Positions 17,512 to 26,892 of a stretch of 64,000 nucleotides of DNA are shown piece after piece. The notes under the pieces are model-generated. The model had not been told where the DNA came from, searched no databases, and worked only from the letters and a program-made list of their open reading frames with translations. The stretch lies in assembly GCF_013009555.1 (NCBI RefSeq), contig NZ_CP046176.1, forward strand, positions 1,581,501 to 1,645,500, read 5' to 3'. Source of the stretch: Phocaeicola dorei (GTDB lineage: Bacteria > Bacteroidota > Bacteroidia > Bacteroidales > Bacteroidaceae). How positions within the stretch are numbered: position 1 is the stretch's first letter; every line of letters begins with the position of its first letter. A program made the position numbers and the translations under genes.

Positions 17512-19253
17512 AAGGAACAGGTATGAATGCGATCAAAAACATTACAATTGGTCATACGAAACGTCTTTGTAGACCAGTAGGTTTAACAGTGCTTGCCAAT
17601 TTGATTAATATTGTGCCGTTTTGCCTCTCTATTGAGGCGGTACGTATTGTTTTTAATACGTTCGATGGAAGTGGCCGGCCACTTGACACGGTTCGTTTGT
17701 GGTATATATTCGGAGTGATGGCTTGTTATATGATAGTCATGGCGTTAGCGGAACGAGCTTCCTATCGTTCCAATTTTAGAGGGGCATATGAGATGAGTGC
17801 TTCGGGACGTCTTTCTTTGGCAGAACACTTGCGGAAGCTCTCGTTAGGATTTCTTTCACAACGTGATCCCGGTGACTTGTCGTCTATGCTTATTACCGAT
17901 TTTTCAATGGCAGAAACCGGAATATCCCATCATTTGCCTCAACTGATGGGGGCTGTAGTTATGCCTGTACTAGCTTTTGCTTCACTAATATGGATAGATT
18001 GGCGGATGGCTGTTGCTATGTTTGCCGCTTTACCACTGGCTTTATTCATTTTGTGGGTAAGTACGAGTGTGCAGAAAAAATTGAGTGGAAGTCAGGTTCA
18101 GGCCAAAATTAATGCTGGAAGCCGATTTGAAGAATATCTGCAAGGTATCCGGGTGGTGAAAGCTTACAATTTGTTGGGAGCCCATTTTGACCGGTTGCGT
18201 GATGCGTTTGCAGAACTGCGCCGTGCCTGTATCCGTCAGGAGGCACAGTTAGGCCCGTTTGTGCTGCTTTCCATTGCTTTGGTGCGTGCCGGGCTGACAT
18301 TGATGGTACTGTGCGGTACTTATTTGCTATTGAGTGGAGATCTCTCGTTGCCTATTTTTATACTGTTTCTTGTAGTAGGATCTCGTGTGTTTGACCCGTT
18401 AACTTCTGCCTTGACCAACTTTGCCGAGTTTCGTTATTTCTCCATTGCTGGAGGGCGTATTTTAACACTGATGGATGAGCCGGAAATGAGAGGAGAACTG
18501 CAATCTCCGGTTACAGGTGATATATGTTTTGAACATGTTTCATTTGCCTACCGGGACAAGGAAGTCCTGCATGATGTTTCAATTACGCTTTCCAAAAACT
18601 CATTGACTGCCCTTGTCGGTCCTTCCGGAAGTGGAAAAAGTACAGTAATGAAACTTTGCGCCCGTTTTTATGACCCACAGAAAGGACGTGTTTTTTTTGG
18701 TGATCTCCCGATGGATAAAATAAATCCGGAAAGTTTGATGAGTCATATCTCTATGGTATTCCAGGATGTCTATCTGTTTCAAGATACGGTACGCAACAAC
18801 ATACGTTTTGGTAAGGCTGGTGCAACGGATGATGAAATTATTGTCGCAGCCCAAAAAGCTTGTTGCCATGATTTTATCATGCAGTTGCCGCAAGGCTATG
18901 ACACGATGATAGGTGAAGGCGGTTGTACTTTATCCGGAGGAGAAAAACAGCGTATATCCATTGCTCGTGCTGTTCTGAAAGACGCACAAGTCATTCTATT
19001 GGACGAAGCAACTGCCTCGCTTGACCCTGAAAATGAAGTGGAAATGCAGAAGGCCATCGATACTCTCATCAAAGGTCGTACTGTTATAACTATCGCTCAT
19101 AAGCTCAAGACAATCATGAATGCTAATCGGATAATTGTTTTGGACGATGGTCAAGTTAAGGAACAAGGAACACATGATGAATTGATTCGGGTAGATGGTC
19201 TTTATGCCCGGCTATGGAAAATTCAGGAAAGTACTTCTGGATGGAATTTATGA
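17508..19253 (+). CDS. ABC exporter half, ATPase/permease fusion 2
   Basis: A 581-residue half-transporter with six transmembrane helices (about 15-310) and a nucleotide-binding domain: Walker A GPSGSGKST at about 371-379, LSGGEKQR at about 475, Walker B VILLDEATAS with catalytic Glu, and His in TIAHKLK. Both halves keep complete catalytic motifs, so neither site looks degenerate. ATG at 17508 overlaps the methyltransferase stop; a second ATG at 17523, preceded by AAGG, is an alternative. Last gene of the three-gene operon; a perfect hairpin follows. Confidence 0.88.
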   Translation: MKGTGMNAIKNITIGHTKRLCRPVGLTVLANLINIVPFCLSIEAVRIVFNTFDGSGRPLDTVRLWYIFGVMACYMIVMALAERASYRSNFRGAYEMSASGRLSLAEHLRKLSLGFLSQRDPGDLSSMLITDFSMAETGISHHLPQLMGAVVMPVLAFASLIWIDWRMAVAMFAALPLALFILWVSTSVQKKLSGSQVQAKINAGSRFEEYLQGIRVVKAYNLLGAHFDRLRDAFAELRRACIRQEAQLGPFVLLSIALVRAGLTLMVLCGTYLLLSGDLSLPIFILFLVVGSRVFDPLTSALTNFAEFRYFSIAGGRILTLMDEPEMRGELQSPVTGDICFEHVSFAYRDKEVLHDVSITLSKNSLTALVGPSGSGKSTVMKLCARFYDPQKGRVFFGDLPMDKINPESLMSHISMVFQDVYLFQDTVRNNIRFGKAGATDDEIIVAAQKACCHDFIMQLPQGYDTMIGEGGCTLSGGEKQRISIARAVLKDAQVILLDEATASLDPENEVEMQKAIDTLIKGRTVITIAHKLKTIMNANRIIVLDDGQVKEQGTHDELIRVDGLYARLWKIQESTSGWNL

Positions 19254-19275
19254 GGAATTCTATTTGATTACACAA

Positions 19276-19311
19276 TTGAAAAGAGAATATGAATTACTAT
19301 TCTCTTTTCAA
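19276..19311 (+). terminator. Terminator of the ABC exporter operon
   Basis: TTGAAAAGAGAATA (19276-19289) pairs perfectly over 14 bp with TATTCTCTTTTCAA (19298-19311); the following CTTTTCTTAA is T-rich. It begins 23 bases after the exporter stop codon. Confidence 0.88.
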
Positions 19312-19517
19312 CTTTTCTTAATAGGACTTAAATATGAACAGATGAGAAAAAATATTATTTTGCAGAATATTTTAACGTTGTGAAAATAATGTATTCTCTA
19401 TCCGAAAGAAGTGTTTTGCGGAAGAGCGGTCGGGTAGTAACAAACCAGATTAAGATTGTTATCAGATCATTGTTCCATGCCTCAAAACAAATATGATATT
19501 TCTCGTTTAAATCATTT

Positions 19518-19883
19518 TTAAGGATTTGTCGGACTTTTATAAAAAACTCCTTTATTGTTTTTTATTTCTATCATTCCGTTGTCTGAATCATACAGGAATG
19601 GTGGAAAAGTAAAAAAGACATAAATCTCGGTGTCTTTTAGTTTGTACAGCTTGGGAGTGATCTTTTTACTGATTCCGCTTGGGAATACTTGGTCATCCAT
19701 TTCGGTAGGAATATAATAATCTGCTCCTTCCCTCAATACATTTTTGCTAATCTTGGCTTCTGCTTTTGATTTGGCAATCGTATAGAATCCCTCTATATCA
19801 TATTTATCCCAATTTTTATACTCTTGTCCAAGCACCATACTTATGTTTAAACATAAAACCAGTAGTAATAATATTCTTTTCAT
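19518..19883 (-). CDS. Small secreted protein of unknown function
   Basis: A 121-residue protein with a type I signal peptide (MKRILLLLVLCLNISMVLGQ, cleavage after about residue 19). The mature part is beta-rich, with YYIPTEMDDQ and IYVFFTFPPFLYDSDNG. No Cys in the mature chain and no family recognised. It has a good promoter at 19921-19952. The gap on its 3' side (19254-19517) holds only the exporter terminator and nothing else I recognise. Confidence 0.75.
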   Translation of the reverse strand: MKRILLLLVLCLNISMVLGQEYKNWDKYDIEGFYTIAKSKAEAKISKNVLREGADYYIPTEMDDQVFPSGISKKITPKLYKLKDTEIYVFFTFPPFLYDSDNGMIEIKNNKGVFYKSPTNP

Positions 19884-19920
19884 ATCTATCTGTTTTTAAG
19901 GTTATTCCAAGTTGGTATCA

Positions 19921-19952
19921 CAAATATAAGAATTCTTATTGGTTTTTTCAAG
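19921..19952 (-). promoter_or_regulatory. Promoter of the 121-residue secreted protein gene
   Basis: On the minus strand, CTTG (plus 19949-19952), a 20-base spacer and TATATTTG (plus 19921-19928). The start codon is 38 bases downstream of the -7 box. Confidence 0.65.
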
Positions 19953-19981
19953 GAATAAGGAAGAAAATAGAGAGTAGAATT

Positions 19982-20272
19982 TTAAAAAAAGAAGGTAATC
20001 CCTATCCATACCAGAGCTCCTGATATCAGAACGATTCCTAACATGATTAATTTTATTTTGAAGAGCTGGTTAGTTTCCGCTTCTTCTTTTTCTTGCGTTT
20101 TTATTCTGATCTCTTCTAATTGCTCAAGGGATAGATGGGAGGAGTGCTCTTTTTTGTTCAAATCAACCAGTCGGTTTCGAATTTCATTTAAGCGTTCCTT
20201 TCCTGCTTTTCGTAGTTCACGATTTTCTTTATCTCTTCTCATCATGTCATTGATACAACCTAAAGTTCCCAT
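19982..20272 (-). CDS. Coiled-coil protein with C-terminal membrane anchor
   Basis: A 96-residue protein: residues 1-68 are highly charged and predicted to form a coiled coil (RRDKENRELRKAGKERLNEI and further Glu/Lys/Arg heptads), and 70-96 form one transmembrane helix ending in aromatic residues. It would be tail-anchored with the coiled coil in the cytoplasm. No family recognised. A -7-like TATATTTG lies on the minus strand at 20304-20311, 32 bases upstream of the start. Confidence 0.7.
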   Translation of the reverse strand: MGTLGCINDMMRRDKENRELRKAGKERLNEIRNRLVDLNKKEHSSHLSLEQLEEIRIKTQEKEEAETNQLFKIKLIMLGIVLISGALVWIGITFFF

Positions 20273-20675
20273 AATCTAACTGTTTAATTTGAATTCATTT
20301 CCACAAATATAGTGTTTTTTGCAGTTGCTTTTCTTCACTTGCTAATTTAATATTTGAAGGATAGATATTACTTAATAAACCTGATGTGCCTTGACTGCCG
20401 GATATAAATATTCTGCCAATGGATTTGTAATATAAAGTTGTATGCCATTATGCTTTCATACCATTGCTTATGGGGTAATATGTTGATAATGAACTGTATT
20501 TATATGGCGTGGCATTTTCCCCATTGAAACAGGTAAAAAGTAGATGTATTTATCTTATCATTGAAAAAAAATGTGAATATAAAGTTTAGGTGAAAGTGAT
20601 TTTATTTGTAAATTGTATACCGTCATGTAGGTATCTCCGATCTATGTATAATTTAGTATATACCTAGAAATGGGG
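20273..20675. other. Gene-free stretch before the TonB operon
   Basis: About 400 bases of A+T-rich sequence between the divergent coiled-coil gene and the TonB receptor promoter. I see no open frame of note, repeat array or clear operator beyond the promoter-like boxes mentioned with the flanking genes. Confidence 0.6.
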
Positions 20676-20707
20676 ATTGTGCCGAGCTTTTATGAATTGT
20701 AATTTTG
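20676..20707 (+). promoter_or_regulatory. Promoter of the TonB-receptor operon
   Basis: ATTG (20676-20679), a 20-base spacer and TAATTTTG (20700-20707), followed by the receptor ATG 20 bases later. The spacing fits the Bacteroidetes consensus. No other two-box promoter was seen before 30.1 kb. Confidence 0.78.
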
Positions 20708-20726
20708 CAAACCAATAGAGAATGAA

Positions 20727-23462
20727 ATGATTTGTAAGATTACATATATTTTTTTATTTATAATTTGTAGCAATGTGTCTCTTTTATGGGGGCAGACATT
20801 TGTATTTCGGGGAACTGTACTGGATGAGCAGACTCATAAAGCGTTGGATTACGCTACAGTTCAATTGTTTGTGGATAAGCAGATTGTTTATGGGGGAATA
20901 ACAGATGCGAATGGACATTTTGAACTTCTACATATCCATCCTGGAACTTATCGGGTTATTGTATCCTATTTAGGATATGATTCTACAGAAAAAGAAGTGA
21001 AGGTCATTGGGGATATTTCAGCAATCTTTTATTTAAAACCTTCGGTCATGGCGCTGAACGAGGTAGTGGTGACCGCTTCTGAATCAAAACGCGCTACCAG
21101 CGCTTCTATCGTTGACCGTACAGCCATGAAACATCTTCAGCCCAGCAGTTTCAGTGACTTGATGGAATTAGTACCTGGAGGAAAGTCGGCTGATCCTCAG
21201 ATGGGGCAGGCCAATCTGATCCGGATACGTGAAACAGGTAAGACGGAGGATATCTCTTCATTGGGAGTTGGATTTTATATTGATGGTATCTCCCAGAATA
21301 CGGATGCGAATCTGCAATATATGCCAAACAGTACTTCCGCAGTGAATGCAACGAGCACAATGTCAAAAGGGATGGATATGCGTACCATCTCAACCGATAA
21401 TATTGAGAAGGTGGAAATCATTCGTGGCATTCCTTCCGTGGCTTATGGTAATGTGGCAAACGGTGCGGTAATCATTCAGCGTAAAATGAATGAGAGCCCC
21501 TTGTCTGCGCGTTTTAAGGCTGATAAAACCAGTAAACTGTTTTCTGTAGGCAAGGGAATTCGGCTGGATGGGAACGGGCGTTATGTGTTGAATGCTGATT
21601 TAAACTATTTGGAGTCCAAAATAGATCCGCGTAACAGTGTGAAAAATTACACTCGCCTTACTGCTTCCGCCCGCTTGGATGGCAAATGGTTATGGAATGA
21701 ACGTAATATTCATTGGAATATCAGTTCCGATTATACCGGCTCGTTTGATGATGCGAAGAGGGATAAAGATGCGACAGTAAAGGAAGATTCTTATAAATCG
21801 GACTTTAACAGCCTGAAGATAGCGGGGAAATGGAGCATGAAGTTTCCGGCCCATTTATGGATTCGTGAGGTTGGTGTGACTACTTCTGTCAGTCAGCAGT
21901 GGGAGAAGATGCGTGAAATAAAGTCCGTTTCTCTGAATCGTCCGGCAGCTATTGCTACTCAGACAGAAACCGGAGAGTTTGATGGCATCTATCTACCTTA
22001 TAATTATGTGGCACAGATGGATATTGATGGTAAACCTTTATATGTTACGGCTTCCGCCCGTACGCGGTTGGCTTTCCCGTTGGGGGTATTACAGAATGCG
22101 ATGAATATGGGGATGGAATGGAATTATCAGAAGAATTTGGGAGAAGGCCAGGTATTCGATGTGACACGGCCCATCAGTGAAAGTTTGAGTACACGGCCTC
22201 GCCGTTTTAAGGATATACCGGGGCTGCAACCTTTCGCCTTCTATGCCGAGGAGGTGTTGAATCTTCCTGTAAATAGACATAAATTGGCTTTTACGGCTGG
22301 TATCCGTTTGCAGTCTTTATTGGGGCTGGACACTAAATATAAGATGCAGGGCAAGATATATCCCGATCTTCGTCTGGACTTGCAATGGAGTTTACCGGTA
22401 TCAAACGGATGGGATGTTGCCTTTTCGGGAGGTTTGGGCTGGATCAGCCGTATGCCGACCACCGCACAGCTATATCCGGATTTTAAGTATGTAGATTTGA
22501 TTCAGTTGAATTATTACCATACCAATCCGGATTATCGCCGTATCAATATGATGACATATAAATGGGATAATACAAACTATCAATTGGAACCAGCACGTAA
22601 CATGAAATGGGAAGTGCGGGCCGACGTCAGCTATAAGGGAAACCGCCTGTCGATAACTTATTTCCGCGAACGGATGAATAATGCTTTTGATGATATCACT
22701 TATTATAGGTCATTGGCATATAAACTATATGATCCTGCTAGTATCGACGGATCAGCATTGACGGCTCCTCCAGAACTTTCTCAGTTGACTTATACAAATG
22801 AATATAATCTGGATGTGTATTCCACACAAGGTAATGTAATGAAGGTGTGTAAAGAAGGAGTGGAGTTTCAGTTCGCTTCCAAACGAATAGAATCGCTCAA
22901 GACTCGCGTCACTATGTATGGAGCCTGGATAAAGACAATTTATAATTCGGATTCTCCTCAATATAAGGCCTCTTCTATATTGTTGGACAATAAACAGCTG
23001 AAATATGTGGGATTGTACAATGGGGACAACGGAACAGAAAGCCAGGCATTCAATACGAACTTTATGTTTGATACCTATATACAGCGTTTGGGACTTACTT
23101 TCTCTACGTCGGCACAATGCACTTGGTATACCAACAGACGGAACTTGTGGAATAATGGCGTGCCGGTAAGCTATATAGATCAATCCGGTGAAACGCATCC
23201 GTTTCGCGAAGAGGATAAAAACAATATTCAGTTACAGCATCTGGTGGAGAAATATTCAGCCACTTATTTTGAGCGTACTACCGTGCCTTTTTATATGGAT
23301 ATCAATTTGAAGGCGAGTAAACGGATCGGTAAGTATCTGAATCTGGCTTTTTATGTAAACCGGCTTTTGGGTATTTATCCTGATTATACGTTACGGGGCG
23401 TACTGCAACGGAGAACGTCCGAATCGCCTTATTTCGGTATGGAAATGAACTTAACTTTTTAG
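20727..23462 (+). CDS. TonB-dependent outer-membrane receptor
   Basis: A 911-residue receptor. Signal peptide 1-22 (ending LLWGQ), a carboxypeptidase-regulatory-like beta domain about 25-110 (FVFRGTVLDEQTHKALDYATV), a TonB-box-like LNEVVVTAS at about 112-120, a plug domain about 120-255 (VEIIRGIPSVAYGNVANGAVIIQ), then a 22-strand barrel ending in Phe. No SusD gene follows, so it is not a SusCD glycan pair; the plug resembles FecA-like or metal-complex receptors. It heads an eight-gene operon; the next ATG begins four bases after its stop. Ligand not determinable; a ferric or other metal complex is inferred from the PepSY gene downstream. Confidence 0.93.
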   Translation: MICKITYIFLFIICSNVSLLWGQTFVFRGTVLDEQTHKALDYATVQLFVDKQIVYGGITDANGHFELLHIHPGTYRVIVSYLGYDSTEKEVKVIGDISAIFYLKPSVMALNEVVVTASESKRATSASIVDRTAMKHLQPSSFSDLMELVPGGKSADPQMGQANLIRIRETGKTEDISSLGVGFYIDGISQNTDANLQYMPNSTSAVNATSTMSKGMDMRTISTDNIEKVEIIRGIPSVAYGNVANGAVIIQRKMNESPLSARFKADKTSKLFSVGKGIRLDGNGRYVLNADLNYLESKIDPRNSVKNYTRLTASARLDGKWLWNERNIHWNISSDYTGSFDDAKRDKDATVKEDSYKSDFNSLKIAGKWSMKFPAHLWIREVGVTTSVSQQWEKMREIKSVSLNRPAAIATQTETGEFDGIYLPYNYVAQMDIDGKPLYVTASARTRLAFPLGVLQNAMNMGMEWNYQKNLGEGQVFDVTRPISESLSTRPRRFKDIPGLQPFAFYAEEVLNLPVNRHKLAFTAGIRLQSLLGLDTKYKMQGKIYPDLRLDLQWSLPVSNGWDVAFSGGLGWISRMPTTAQLYPDFKYVDLIQLNYYHTNPDYRRINMMTYKWDNTNYQLEPARNMKWEVRADVSYKGNRLSITYFRERMNNAFDDITYYRSLAYKLYDPASIDGSALTAPPELSQLTYTNEYNLDVYSTQGNVMKVCKEGVEFQFASKRIESLKTRVTMYGAWIKTIYNSDSPQYKASSILLDNKQLKYVGLYNGDNGTESQAFNTNFMFDTYIQRLGLTFSTSAQCTWYTNRRNLWNNGVPVSYIDQSGETHPFREEDKNNIQLQHLVEKYSATYFERTTVPFYMDINLKASKRIGKYLNLAFYVNRLLGIYPDYTLRGVLQRRTSESPYFGMEMNLTF

Positions 23463-23465
23463 TAA

Positions 23466-24698
23466 ATGAACAATAAAATAGAGATGAAGATGAAAAAGAA
23501 TCAATTGACAATGTTAGTCCTTTTTGCGACAATGCTGGGATTTACCGCATGTAGTGATGATGACAAAGTGAGCATATCCACTGTAGGTATTACCACTACT
23601 GTAGATACAACTATCGAGGGGCTGCAACTGACCGGTGGAACCTATACTTTTGAAAATGTAAATACATCTGTCAAGACAGACATTACCTATCCGGCTCAGA
23701 GTATTGAACTGGCGGACGGGTTGTATAATGTAACTTTCATTGGTAAGGGAACTTACTCACAGAATGGAACTCCGGTGGAAGTCGATGTACAGGGAGTACA
23801 ACAGAATGTGGCCGTATCTGGAGGGTCGTACAAGCTGGAACTGAAGGTTCATGTACTCAATACAGGTGACCCTGATTTTGTGATTGCCGAGATATTTATT
23901 CCCGGAACCTATAATGAAGCAGGTAAGCAATATAATGGCGACCAGTATATACGTATCTATAATAACTCGGATAAAGTTTTGTATGCGGATGGATTGATAT
24001 TTATGGAATCACAATTCCAAACTACTCAGAAATATCAATCGGTAGATCCGGATATCATGGATGAAGCTATTGCGGTAGGCTCTGTTGTAGCAGTACCGGG
24101 CAGTGGAACAGATTATCCGGTACAACCGGGAGAATCCTTTATCCTTTGTGACAATGCGATCAATCATAAAGAGGCTAATCCGAATTCTATAGATTTAAGT
24201 AAAGCCAATTTTGAGTGGTATATTGAATCAAAGCAAGATGTGGATAATCCGGCTGTTCCCAATCTGGATGTTTATTATTGTTATTCCAAAACTATCTGGG
24301 TGTTGAATAAACAGGGAAATCGCGCTTATGCTATTGGCAGATTACCCAAAAGTATGACTAAAGAAAAGTATATTTCAGACTATGCATACAACTATACGTA
24401 TATTATGCAAAATGGAACAGCCAGTAAACCGCAAAGCAAATATAAGTTCCCCAATGAATGGGTGATTGATGCTGTAAATGTAGGTGCTTCCAATGAATGG
24501 CAGTGGAATGTAACCTCTACCGGGCTGGATATGGGGCATACTTATATCGGTATGAACAATACCGTTGCAGAAAACATCGGAAAGTGCGTAATGCGTAAAG
24601 CCGCCTACAAGGATGGTGATCGGGAAGTATTGCAGGATACAAATAACTCTACCGTTGATTTCACACCTGCGGCTACTCCGAGCCTGTTTAACAAATAA
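23466..24698 (+). CDS. DUF4876 lipoprotein
   Basis: A 410-residue predicted surface or periplasmic lipoprotein; lipobox FTACSDDD with Cys at about residue 29 followed by acidic residues, the type associated with surface export in Bacteroides. An N-terminal beta domain (about 40-140, fibronectin or SusE-like in pattern) is followed by DUF4876 (about 140-405), whose start HVLNTGDPDFVIAEIFIPGT and later YNNSDKVLYADGL resemble a lamin-tail-like beta fold. Four bases after the receptor stop. Function unestablished; position suggests a receptor-associated ligand-binding lipoprotein. Confidence 0.88.
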   Translation: MNNKIEMKMKKNQLTMLVLFATMLGFTACSDDDKVSISTVGITTTVDTTIEGLQLTGGTYTFENVNTSVKTDITYPAQSIELADGLYNVTFIGKGTYSQNGTPVEVDVQGVQQNVAVSGGSYKLELKVHVLNTGDPDFVIAEIFIPGTYNEAGKQYNGDQYIRIYNNSDKVLYADGLIFMESQFQTTQKYQSVDPDIMDEAIAVGSVVAVPGSGTDYPVQPGESFILCDNAINHKEANPNSIDLSKANFEWYIESKQDVDNPAVPNLDVYYCYSKTIWVLNKQGNRAYAIGRLPKSMTKEKYISDYAYNYTYIMQNGTASKPQSKYKFPNEWVIDAVNVGASNEWQWNVTSTGLDMGHTYIGMNNTVAENIGKCVMRKAAYKDGDREVLQDTNNSTVDFTPAATPSLFNK

Positions 24699-24736
24699 TT
24701 GAATCCGTCTTATTGATATATAAATCTTTATTATTC

Positions 24737-26287
24737 ATGATGCTAATCCGAATTATCATTATGTTGCTGATTGCTTTATTTGTGGAGAGTCGGCAGGAAG
24801 CCTTCGGGCAGACTACCGACACACTCTCCCTGTCCGATAAGGTAATCCGTACCGCTTCATTTGCGACCGGATTTCGTGGCGAGATATGGCAGAATCCGGC
24901 ACTTTATTATTACTATACTCCGTATACATGGACAAGGCTGGACGTAAATGGAGCTTATCATGATAAAGGAAAAGCATCTTTGAAACAGGAAGGTGATAAG
25001 GATACCCGTATCGGGGTAGATGTCAATTCCTTCGTTATTCTTTCGGAACGTGATCGTGTATTCGGTTCAGCAGGATACAGGAGTGAGAAGCAGGAGAATG
25101 TGTTATGGAATGAAAATATAGACTGGAAATTGATAGCTCCTTACGTGACTGGTGATTCCATTGGTGGTTTCCTGAAGGGAGAAACTTATTATTTCAATGG
25201 AGGTTACGCCAGTGAGTCAGGTTCCTGGACATGGGGAATCACCGGTGGTTACAGAGCGTCTCATAATTATCGGGATAAAGATCCGCGTCCACGTAATACA
25301 GCTTCCGATCTCTCTTTTGCTTTGGGAGCAGGATATCGTCTGGGGACATATCGTTTGGGAGTTTCCGCAGATTTCCGGCTTTATCAGCAGAAAAGTGAGA
25401 TTTCATTCCTTGCAGATAAAGGCTCTACTTCGGTATACCATATGTTGGGATTGGGCATGGATTATGTGCGTTTCGCCGGAAACCAGACCGGGACGAAGCA
25501 TCAAGGCATCCGGTGGGGAGGAAGCATAGGCATTCTGCCAGTTGATACGGAAAAGGGGATATCGGCCACAGTTTCAATTGACCGTATGTCAATGGACAAG
25601 AAATTGAGCAATGCCAATAATCTCACTTTGCTGGAATTGAATACGACTGATTTGAAAGGAAACGTGACCTGGATGCGGGAACTTCAGCAGGCAGAACACC
25701 TTGCTGTGAAACTGGATGCAGGCTATATAGTTCGTAAAGGAATGGAGAATATTTACGGAGAGGCGGGCGGAAGCTCCTATGGAGCATTAATTAGTACATC
25801 TCCGGGAATGAAGGTCACGAATAGTCGGATTGCCGTAAGTGGTTTGTGGGAGAAGCTTTTGACCGATAAAGGTGTATGGGGAGGAGCAATTGTCCCAAAC
25901 ATAATCTACCATCGGTTGGAAACGGATTACAACGCCGTATCCCGGTTTGTTCACTTGTCTGTTTTGGAGAGTTCTTTGCGTGCCCGTTTGCTGTATCAGA
26001 AGAGGCTGCTACGATTGACCGCAGAAGCTAACGGTGGATATTATGCCAATTTATCGGCTGAATATTCTTTACCGGGATTGAATGCCGCGAAGTCGTCCGC
26101 CCAGACTTTATTGGCAAATATTGACTATTTATCTGATAGTTATAGTATGGTGGGGATTCGTCTGCAAGGGGATTATCCCATCATGAAACAATATAACCTG
26201 TCTTTGTCTGTTCAATGGCAGGCGGCATATTATAAAAAATGCGGAACGGCCCAGTATGCCGTTTGTTCATTGGGCATCTTTTTTTAA
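24737..26287 (+). CDS. DUF6850-type outer-membrane beta-barrel
   Basis: About 516 residues. The signal peptide begins at ATG 24737 (MMLIRIIIMLLIALFVESRQEAFGQ region, cleaved near residue 25); an earlier TTG at 24713 is less likely. The rest is made of alternating amphipathic beta strands with many Tyr/Gly turns and ends in GIFF, typical of an outer-membrane barrel. I associate it with DUF6850, which occurs beside DUF4876 proteins. Likely an accessory outer-membrane protein of the receptor system. Confidence 0.82.
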   Translation: MMLIRIIIMLLIALFVESRQEAFGQTTDTLSLSDKVIRTASFATGFRGEIWQNPALYYYYTPYTWTRLDVNGAYHDKGKASLKQEGDKDTRIGVDVNSFVILSERDRVFGSAGYRSEKQENVLWNENIDWKLIAPYVTGDSIGGFLKGETYYFNGGYASESGSWTWGITGGYRASHNYRDKDPRPRNTASDLSFALGAGYRLGTYRLGVSADFRLYQQKSEISFLADKGSTSVYHMLGLGMDYVRFAGNQTGTKHQGIRWGGSIGILPVDTEKGISATVSIDRMSMDKKLSNANNLTLLELNTTDLKGNVTWMRELQQAEHLAVKLDAGYIVRKGMENIYGEAGGSSYGALISTSPGMKVTNSRIAVSGLWEKLLTDKGVWGGAIVPNIIYHRLETDYNAVSRFVHLSVLESSLRARLLYQKRLLRLTAEANGGYYANLSAEYSLPGLNAAKSSAQTLLANIDYLSDSYSMVGIRLQGDYPIMKQYNLSLSVQWQAAYYKKCGTAQYAVCSLGIFF

Positions 26288-26307
26288 AAAATAAAAACAG
26301 TTAGCAT

Positions 26308-26892
26308 ATGAAAATTAAGTTTATGGTCGCTGCAACCTTAATGGCAGCTTTAGTAACTACTACTTCTTGTGGAAACAGTAACAAACAGAGCCAGTCTGAA
26401 AAAACGGAGCAGGCGGCTCCGGCGGCATTGAGTATCGATAATCTGCTGGTGCATGCCGATTCACTGGCCAACAAGGAGGTGACTATCGAAGGAATCTGCA
26501 CACATACCTGCAAGCACGGAGCTACAAAAATATTCCTGATGGGCAGTGATGATACCAAAACGATTCGTGTGGAAGCCGGACCTTTGGGCTCGTTTGATAC
26601 CAAATGCATCAACGCTATTGTCACAGTGACCGGAACGTTAAAGGAACAGCGGGTAGATGAAGCTTACTTGCAAAACTGGGAGGCTAAACTGAAAGCACAG
26701 ACTGAAAAATCTCATGGAGAAACTGCTGCCGGGTGTGATTCGGAAAAAAAAGCACGCGGTGAAACAGCCAGCACCCCTGAAGCCCGTATTGCGGACTTTC
26801 GCGCAAAGATAGCAGAAAGAAAAGCTGCTACCGGAAAAGATTATCTGTCATTCTACTATATGGAAGCCAGTTCTTATGAAATCGCAGAATAA
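26308..26892 (+). CDS. OB-fold lipoprotein with Cys/His motif
   Basis: A 194-residue lipoprotein (lipobox TTTSCGNS, Cys about 22). Residues 45-120 form an OB-fold-like beta barrel starting NLLVHADSLANKEVTIEGIC; it carries a compact CTHTCKHG motif (three potential metal or haem ligands plus a His) and two further Cys later. A charged helical tail follows, about 120-180. Its 3' end overlaps the PepSY gene by 17 bases. Metal or haem binding is suggested by the Cys/His cluster and the operon; it is not shown by any family I can name. Confidence 0.78.
   Translation: MKIKFMVAATLMAALVTTTSCGNSNKQSQSEKTEQAAPAALSIDNLLVHADSLANKEVTIEGICTHTCKHGATKIFLMGSDDTKTIRVEAGPLGSFDTKCINAIVTVTGTLKEQRVDEAYLQNWEAKLKAQTEKSHGETAAGCDSEKKARGETASTPEARIADFRAKIAERKAATGKDYLSFYYMEASSYEIAE

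Noticed and set aside
20727..24698. SusC/SusD-type glycan utilisation pair
   Set aside because: The protein after the receptor is DUF4876-like, without SusD helical TPR character, and no glycoside hydrolases follow.
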